This document shows positions 33,801 to 42,800 of a stretch of DNA of 64,000 nucleotides, piece by piece. A model generated the notes under the pieces. That model worked only from the letters and a program-made list of their open reading frames with translations. It was not told the origin of the DNA and did no database searches. The stretch spans positions 53,394,001 through 53,458,000 of the forward strand of contig NC_057818.1 of NCBI RefSeq assembly GCF_910594005.1. The letters run 5' to 3'. The translations under genes and the position numbers were made by a program. The DNA is from Cervus elaphus. Taxonomy: Eukaryota; Chordata; Mammalia; Artiodactyla; Cervidae. Every line of letters starts with the position of its first letter. Position 1 is the stretch's first letter.

Positions 33801-36800
33801 TGGAACAAGCTCCAGCAAAGGCACGAGCCACAGCAAAGGGCAGCGGGGCTCCTCCTCCACCTACCACCGCCAGCGCAGGCACAGCGACTTCTGTGAGTAT
33901 CGCCCCAGCACGTGCACATCCCTGCCTGGCCCCAAGGCCCCGACCTGCATGATGTCAGAGTGCTCTGGCTGGCAAGCAGCAGAAACCAGCTCGAGCCAAC
34001 TGCAACCAAGGGAGAAACGTCTTATAAAGGTGCAGGGACATTGCATGGAATGTGGAGGCAGCCAGGCTCAGGAAGGGATTAGACAATGGAAAAGCAGCCA
34101 ACCCTAGAACAGACACTCTGTGTCTTGCTTCTTTGTTCACCTGGTTCTTCCTTTCTTTTCTTCATATCCTGCCTTACCTTTTCCCCAGTCTCTTAACTTC
34201 TTACAACTCAGTTTTAGAGGCCAGCTCAATAGTAGCTGAAATCTCTTTGATCCACTTGATATCAGGGTCCAGTCGGGATTAATCCACTTGACTGGGACAC
34301 AGGAGGACACATTGTACAATAAGGCTGCTGAAAGCCTGCCCTCTTGTCTCTCTTCCACACTTACTAGTGGGAAGGGGCTGGGGAGACACCTGCTTGCATC
34401 CTACATTCTTCAACTAACAGATATCTCATCTCCTGCAGAAAATAGACCCACGACCACTGCCACCATAAATGAGACATGGGAACTTGCAAGAGATCTCTAC
34501 CTACACTCTCATCTTAATCATCTTCACTATATTTTTTAACAGCTTTATTGAGAAATAATTAACATACTGTGCAGTTCACCCATTTAAAATATACAATTAA
34601 GTGGCATTAGTGTGTTCACAGATTTGTGCATCCTTCGCCACAGCCAACTTTAGAACATGGTCAGTACCCTGGAAGGAGACTCTCCAGCCCTTAGCCATCG
34701 ACTTCAAATCTCCGATCCACCCCAGCCCCCCACCCCTGACAACTACTAATCTGCTGTCTCTATAGATTTCCCTATTCTGGACCTTTCTTATAATTAGAAT
34801 CATACAATCTGTGGCCTTTTGTGGCTGCCTTCTTTCACTTAGCATGTTTTCAAGATTCATCCATATCATAGCATGTATCAGTACTCCACTTTTTTATTGC
34901 CAAATAATATTCCATCACATGGATATACGATATTTTGTTTATGCATCATCAGTGGAGGGTCATTTGGGTTTTCATCTTTGGCTGTTGTGAGTAATTTTCT
35001 GTGTGGGTCTTTGTTTTCGTTTCTCTTGGGTGTGTACGTAAGGGTGGAATCGCTGGGTCGTATGGTAACTCTATGTTTAATAGTTAAATAACTGCCAAGG
35101 CGATTTCCAACTTTCCATTATTTTTGCATCCCTACTTCTCTTACTCTGTTTCTTACTTCTCATCCCTGTTCCTTACTCTGGGACAGGCACTAGTACAGGA
35201 AGAGGGAAGTCAGGGAAGCTTAGTTTTGAGCAGGAAGTATCCTGAATGGTCAAGCCATTCCTCTTCGCTGGGTCTCCTTTTCCCCCCCTATACAATAGCG
35301 AGATTGGCCCAGAAAGACCCTGAGAAGCTTGTGATTCCAACAACCTGTGATTAGAACATGATAACCTTTAAAAATAATCCACATGGAGACCTTCTGGGTT
35401 CCAGGGTCTGGGGGATGAAAGATGGTTGATGGGTGTCCTGTGTCTGTCACTGTAGAGCTTGTTATGGTCCTGGGACTTTTGAGCATTAAGTTTTCTGAAT
35501 TTTAACACACAGAAGTTCTGACTCTGTGAAGTTCTAGAACACCCTTAACCCCTGGGTTCTAAAACCATAAATTTCCAAGATGTTTAAAGGGACTAAATTT
35601 GTTTTGTTTTTGAAATTAATAGTCACATCCTTCAAAACTCGATAGTGCAGAAAGCACAGACAGTAAAAACATCTTTGTCCTACATTCTTCTCCCAGCCCC
35701 TAGCCCCGTTTGGAAACAGCCACTGTTACCAGTTTTATATGAACTCTTTTGGAGAAGTTTTATTCATATATAAATATATAAAGAGACAGACGTGAAAAGA
35801 AGGAGAAAGATATGAAAATGCATAAAGATGTATAAATACAATGTTAATATATTAATATACCATAAAGATATTCTCCTGTTTTAATAGAAGTGATAGTCTT
35901 TGGGCAACATTCATTATAAACAAGTACAGATAAATAGATATAGATAGGTATATACTTTGTCCTCTTTTTAACACATGATAGCCCACTGTAGACCTCATAC
36001 CTAGCCTTGCCCTTTCTACCTCACAGTCTATCTTGAAGATCTTTCTGTATGTGAACATTTTTTCTAGTTGCATAGTATTCCATTGGGTGGCAATAGACTT
36101 GTATAATTATTCCCATATTAAGGGGTGTTCAGGCTGTTCCCAATCTTTTGGTCTGAAAAAAAAGAAAAAAGAAGTAGGATTTAGTGAATAACCTGCACAT
36201 GTGTTGTGTCATTTATGTGGCGCCTCTGAGTCCGTGACTACATGTCACTTAGACGTTGTCAGAACGGCCCGTACGAGGAATCCTGAGGTTCTAAGGATCA
36301 CCCAGCGTAGATTGTTGCTTTTTCTGCTGACGCCAGCGCAACACTGTCCCCTCCCTCTACCAGGTGGCCCATCCCCTGCACCCCTGCACCCCAAGCGCAG
36401 CCCAACCAGCACGGGGGAGGCGGAACTGAAGGAGGAGCGCCTGCCAGGCCGGAAGGCGAGCTGCAGTGCTGCGGGGAGTGGGAGCCGCGGGCTGCCCCCC
36501 TCCAGCCCCATGGTCAGCAGCGCCCACAACCCCAACAAGGCAGAGATCCCAGAGCGGCGGAAGGACAGCACGAGCACCCCTGTGAGTTGGGGGGGTGCTG
36601 GGGGGATGGCAGCCGGGCCGCCCCCCGCCTGTGGCCCAGCCCGTCAGTGTCAGCTGGGTCACATTTCTCGCACTCCGTCATTTCCCACCCCTCCTGGTCC
36701 CCAGACCACCGCACTGGGTTCTGTTACCTCCTTTCGGTCATTCACTCAACACACATGTATTGAGGACGCTCTCTGCCTGAGCTTGTACTCGATTCTGGTG

Positions 36801-39800
36801 TATAAGGTAGGATTCAGTGTCCAAAAGAACTTCTCTGTGCTTTCAACTTGAAGGATTTAATATGGAGAATTAGCTGTGGTGCTTACACCATTGTAGGAAG
36901 GGCTGGAGGAGCAGGCCCAGGACAAGACCTACAGGAGACACCTTACCACGGCAGAGCTGACCCACCAAGGGAGCTCGCGCCTTTGAGGCCCCCTCGAGCT
37001 CTGCTGAGCTCAAGAACATAAAGTCAGGGCTACGATGCAAGCCTCAGAAACGTCATCCTCCACCAGAAGAGCCTCTTGCTGCCCAGAGGTCTGGAGCAGC
37101 AGCACTGGTGCCCTGCTGAAGCAGAGACCCTCATCCCATTGTCTTGCCTGTGTGAGCAGAAGTCAGAGGGGGCAGGAAGGTGGCTGCCACCCCATTTCCA
37201 CCTCCCAGATCTCCACAAGAGCAGAGGTTGCCAGATCCCATTCATACCCAGAACCTGGGCTGCCGAAGAGTTTCTGGGGAATGTAGCATTTGGCTTTCTT
37301 CTGCAGCTCCCTAGAATGCTATAACACAAGCTGAGAGAACCAAAATATCCTCAACGTCAGGAGACAGAGGTGGAGGCTAGTCACAGGAAGGTGGTCAGGA
37401 TGCGGAAGCCGCATAGACCAGCGTGTGCGTTACGTTGATGAGCTGTGTCACCTCGAGCAAGTGACTTCCCCTCTCTGAGCTTCTCAGTGCCACCCTGAGA
37501 AATGAGCTCATCAAAGAGCTTGGGGTGTCGGGAGGATCTTGTGCTATCTTCACAGAGTGCCTGGCTCAGTAAGCACTCAATGAATGAAAGCTGTTGTTAT
37601 TGTTGAAATATATCCACACTTTCAAGACACTAAAAAGGATGGCAAATTACCCCCTCCCCCAAAAAATGGAAGGAAAGAAATAATAAAGAGAAGAAATCAA
37701 TACAGGAGAAAACAGATGCACACTAGAGAAAATCAACAAGCCAAAAGCTGATTCTTTGAAAACATTAATAAAGTCAGTGGAACCTTAGCAAGACTAATTA
37801 AGAAAAAAACACACAGCATTGTAAATCAACTATACTTCAGTTTTAAAAAAAAAAAGAAGAAAGAAGATAGCAAGCACAAATTACCTGTATCAGAAGTGAA
37901 AAGGAGAGCGTCATTGTGACATAAAAAGAAAGATGGTACTAGGAACTACTTTATGCCAATAAATTTGACAGTTTAGACAAAATGGACAAATATCTTTTAG
38001 AAACACACCAAAACTGACCCGAGAAGAAATAGAAAACCTGAACAGTCTCAGCACTTCCCCATAAAGAAAATGCCAGACCCAGATGGCTCTGAACTGGTGG
38101 AAGTCTTCCAAACATCGAAAGAAAAAATAATACCTATCTTAGGCAGACTTCCAGAGGGAAAAAAGGATCACTTCCCAGCACATTTTATGAGGCAACAAAA
38201 TCCTGATACACTATTCCTGTCCTCAGTTCAGTGCAATGCAGGGTGGAGATGTATGTATGAACAGATGCAGTCAGTACAAAGTAATGTGGCCAATACAATA
38301 CAAGGCTGTAGATGGGAGCACAAAGAAGGTAGCTGACTCAGCCAGGGCCCAGAGCAGGGATATGTTATGACCTGACACCTGAGAGATCCCTAAGAGTGAG
38401 TCAGAGGGAAAGGTAGGAGGAAGACCCAAGCAGAAGAGACAGCCTGTGCAAAGGCCTTTAGGAGGAGAGATGCGACTCCCCTGGCAGTCCAGCAGTCATC
38501 ACCCCGCCTTCCCATGCAGGGGGCCTGGGTTCAGTCCCTGGTCCAGGAACTGAGATGCCACGTGCCTCTCAACATGGCCCGAATAAGTATGTTTCTAAAA
38601 GTTTGATATGGCTAGAGGTGGGGGAGGCCTGGGAGAGGAGAGGTGGGCAAGGCTGCCCCCTGGAAACTTTCCGTGACCTTCTCTCCCCCCAGCTCCAAGG
38701 CCCCCCACGACTCTCAGCCTGCATTGCTGGCATGACCCATTGACCTTTCATGTCTTTAGCCAAAGTAAACCATCACCTACTCACTTTTGGTTCACACACA
38801 GGCCCCTGCCTCATTCCTAATGAGGGAGGCCAGAGAGGGTAAAAGGGATTAAGGAGTGTCCCTTTGCCCCCTCACTCTCCTCCTGGCTTTGTCTCCTACA
38901 GAACAACCTCCCTCCCAGCATGATGACCCGCAGAAACACCTACGTTTGCACAGAACGCCCGGGGGCTGAACGCCCATCCTTGTTGCCAAATGGCAAAGAA
39001 AACAGGTATGAAGGGAGGGCAGCAACGGGGAAGGACAGATGGGGTATAGGTGAGCAGGGCCTCCTGATCTAAGATGTTAGACATATGGGGAGGGGTGGTG
39101 TGGGGACGGGGGAGTCTGCATGTCTGCCGTTCCTTTGGCAGAATATACCCATGTCCTCCCTGTCTCAGACCCCCCTGAAAAATCCTCCCCCCTTAATTAA
39201 TTAGTCAGCAGCAGCAGCAAAGCAGTCTGCCCCACTCTCTGCCCACGAGCCTGGGGAACCTGAGTTCATTTTTTTTTTAATGATCCATTTTTAGAGTTGG
39301 AGAGAAGCCCTAGAATGTCACAGCTTCAACATCCTCTAGTTGGCGGGATTTCAAACTTACTTGCCTGAGTTGGTTCAGGCGCCTTCAGCTGGCAAGTGAG
39401 GGAAACCAGTGCAGGCTGGCTGGAGCATACAAAGAGAATGAATTGGTTCACATCACAGTTCAAGTCCCAGAGTGGGGCGAGCTTCAGGATCATGACACTC
39501 CCACCCATCAGGGCTAGAGGGCGTGACACCCAGGTGCACTCTGGGAAACACCCAATAAAGGGATGCAGATGTCACTCTTTGGTGGGGGCAGGGTAATGGA
39601 GTGTTTGGAAGTGGTGATTCAGCTCTGAGTTCCGAATCTTGCCTCTGCACTCCACGAGCAAGATGACCATCGGCAGGTGTCTGAGCCTCCGTTTCCTCCT
39701 GTGTGAAATGGAGCCGATGTTCTCTGCCTCCAATCTCTTTAGAGGGATCCGGTGGAGATCAGGTGTGTCCTGTACCTCACACAGGGTCTGAGACACAGTA

Positions 39801-42800
39801 GGCATTCGATGAGTCAGAACTTATTTGGGGGTTACTAAATAAAAATAATAATAGCCAACATTTATCAAGCAGTAACCGTAGGCCGGGCCTGTGTACATCA
39901 GCTGGTTGAATGCCCCTAACAATTCTGTGAGATCAATCCTGTATCTCCGTTTTACAGCTGAGGCAATGAGGCAGAGATAGGTTAAGTAACTTGTTCAAAG
40001 CCACACGGCTGGTAAGTCAAGGAGCAAAGATTCCAGACTGACTCCAGAGTCTGTACTTTTAATCACTATAATATATGGCCTCCAAGTCCTGGCCAAGAGA
40101 TAGCATATAGTTAGGTTACAGATTCAGGAGTGAAGAGACCCTAAGGCACAGTAGATGAGGTAGAGGTTTAGTCCTCTGTGATGCAACTATCCAGAAGTAG
40201 GAGGCAGGGCCCTCCAAGGATTCAGGACCAATGTTAACATGAGACTGCAGCTCTGGATCTGAGGCCACTGCACCCATGGCCACCATTTCCCAACCAGCAA
40301 AATGGGTGGAAAGACAGTGGAGTGCAAACTGCTTTTCTGTTCAAAGGCATGACCCAGAAATGGGCCAGAGCACTTCTGCTTACATCCTGTTGGCCAGAAC
40401 ATGGTCATATGACCATCCCTAGCTGCAGAGGAAGCTGGGACATGTAGTCCTTGGCTGGGTGGCCATGTGCAATGTTTATACTCTCAGGGGTTTGGTTACT
40501 AAGAGTAAAACAAAGTGTATGGATTCTGGGTGAGAGGTAATGGTATCTGCCAGTCAGGGCTCCCTCTTTGAGATCTGGCTGGTCCTGGGGTCCCTAGAAG
40601 GATATTAATTGGAGGTCTCACTTCTGCTGTGAGGACTGGGAGGGTCAGAGGGCCTGGGGAAGGTCCTGGGATAATGGAGCCACCCCTGCCTACACAGAAT
40701 CTTGAGAATTAGAGGGAGGGTTCCTTCCTCTCTATTTTTACCTGTTGAAAATTTTCATGATGAATGTAAGTTTCCTTGATGTTCACATCTATTCCTCTCC
40801 CACGTTTGAATAATGAAAGTTCAGATAGCAAAGTGTTTGCACAATTGATGTGGTTCCTGAGGTTTGGATGGCGAAGTATCAGGGGATTCATTTAAAAGTA
40901 TATCTGAATGTATTCAACTGCCAAGTTTGGAGAGAGGAGAGTTGGGATAGGGGGTGGCTTGGAGGGGGACAAAGCTTGAAGAAAGGATGGTTTGAAGGAA
41001 GAATGATTTAGGAGGTGAGAAGGGTCAGTAAAATAATGCTAAGTTTGTATATGCATAGCCTGCACAACTCTACATGGCAGCCTTGTCTCTGAGTTCCAGA
41101 CTGGTAGAGGTTTCTGATCTCAGGACAGACCAGTGAAGAATCAGAGGGACTGAGGACTCTGGCCTGCCTCAAGGCTCCACCCTAACTTGTACCTCTCTGC
41201 CCACAGCTCGGGTACCCCACGGGTGCCCCCCGCCTCCCCCTCCAGTCACAGCCTGGCTCCCCCATCAGGGGAGCGGAGCCGCCTGGCACGCGGCTCCACC
41301 ATCCGCAGCACCTTCCACGGTGGCCAGGTCCGAGACAGGAGGGCAGGGGGCGGGGGAGGTGGGGGCGTGCAGAATGGGCCCCCCGCTTCCCCCACACTGG
41401 CCCACGAAGCCACGCCCCTGCCCACTGGGCGGCCCCGCCCCACCACCAACCTCTTCACCAAGCTGACCTCCAAACTGACCCGAAGGTGAGCCCCATGGGA
41501 CTTGGGGGACAGGGAGAAGGATGGGGGGGCTGATGGGACCTAACCTGTCTTCTGCTCTACTCTGCCTCCTATACCCCGACATCTCCGTCTCCTCCTCCTC
41601 CTCTTCCTCCATCACCCTTCACCTCCCTCCTCACACTACAGGGTTACCCTCGATCCCTCTAAACGGCAGAACTCTAACCGCTGTGTTTCGGGCGCCTCTC
41701 TGCCCCAGGGATCCAAAATCAGTAAGTCCCCTCCACCTCTGCTGTCACTCGTCCTGCCTCCCCGTCTGCATGTCTGACCCGTGCGCGGGCCTGGCGGGAG
41801 GGGGCACTGTGAGTTGGGTAGGGGTCTGTATGTGGGCTCTGGTCATTCATTCACTCAGATAATAAACAACAGTCTGGCCTCTGGAGCCAGACTCGGGGTT
41901 CAGACCCTGAGCACTGCTGAGTGACCTTAAGCAAATGACTCAACCTCTCTGGGCCTCACTCTCCTTTTCCCTAAAATGGGGATAGTAATAACAGTATCTT
42001 CCTCATAGGATTGTTGTGCAGACTAAGTGAGGTGATACATGGACTGAGCTTTGAATGTTGCCCCAGAAAATACTTTATAAGTGTTTTCTATCATTTTTAT
42101 TCTTTGAGTGTCTCCTGTGTGCTTGGCACCATCGTCAGCCCAGAGTAAAGTGAACGAGAGGGATAAAATCCCTGCCCAGGGCATTCTACTAGGAGACCCA
42201 GACAGTAAACAATAAATAAAATATATAGACTATCAGGTAGTGGCAAGTACTAAGGAGAAAAGTAGAGCAAGGAACTGGGATGGGGTGGTGGTGGTGGTGA
42301 TGTGGGTGTCAGGGTGTGGGGAAGGAGGGTACAGTTTAAATGGAGCGGGCCTCACTAAGGAGGTGTCATTTGAGCACAGGCTGAAGGAGGGGTTTGTGTG
42401 TCTGTCTGTCTCCTATATGTAGGTGTGTCTCTACCCACCCCGCCTCTCTTTTGTCTTCCAAATTCTTCAGTATCTTTCCTCCAACCTGCACTAACCATTT
42501 CTGAATGGGCTCCCCTTCTGGGTGGAGAGGGAGATCAAATCCAGACCCCCCGCCCAGCTCCAGCCCTCAGGGAGGAACCAGGGCTGAGGCAAGGGCTGCC
42601 CTGCGTCCTGGAGGCAGTGGATTGAGGGAGGGGGGTCCGCTTATGTCCGTATTAGACACTCATCCCCCCACCCTTCTGTAGGGTCACAGACGAACCTGAG
42701 AGAATCGGGGGACCTGAGGTCACAAGGTGAGTGTGCCTCCCCTTTTGCCTCATACCCCTCTTGTGTAAGTACTTCTCACCACCCCCACCAGGCCCCTGGT

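Larger units (their letters stand above)
33893..36363 (+). other. MARK4 intron 12
   Basis: The central 34525-36170 part is old LINE-derived, AT-rich sequence (listed separately). 33900-34500 holds nothing recognised. Confidence 0.45.
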
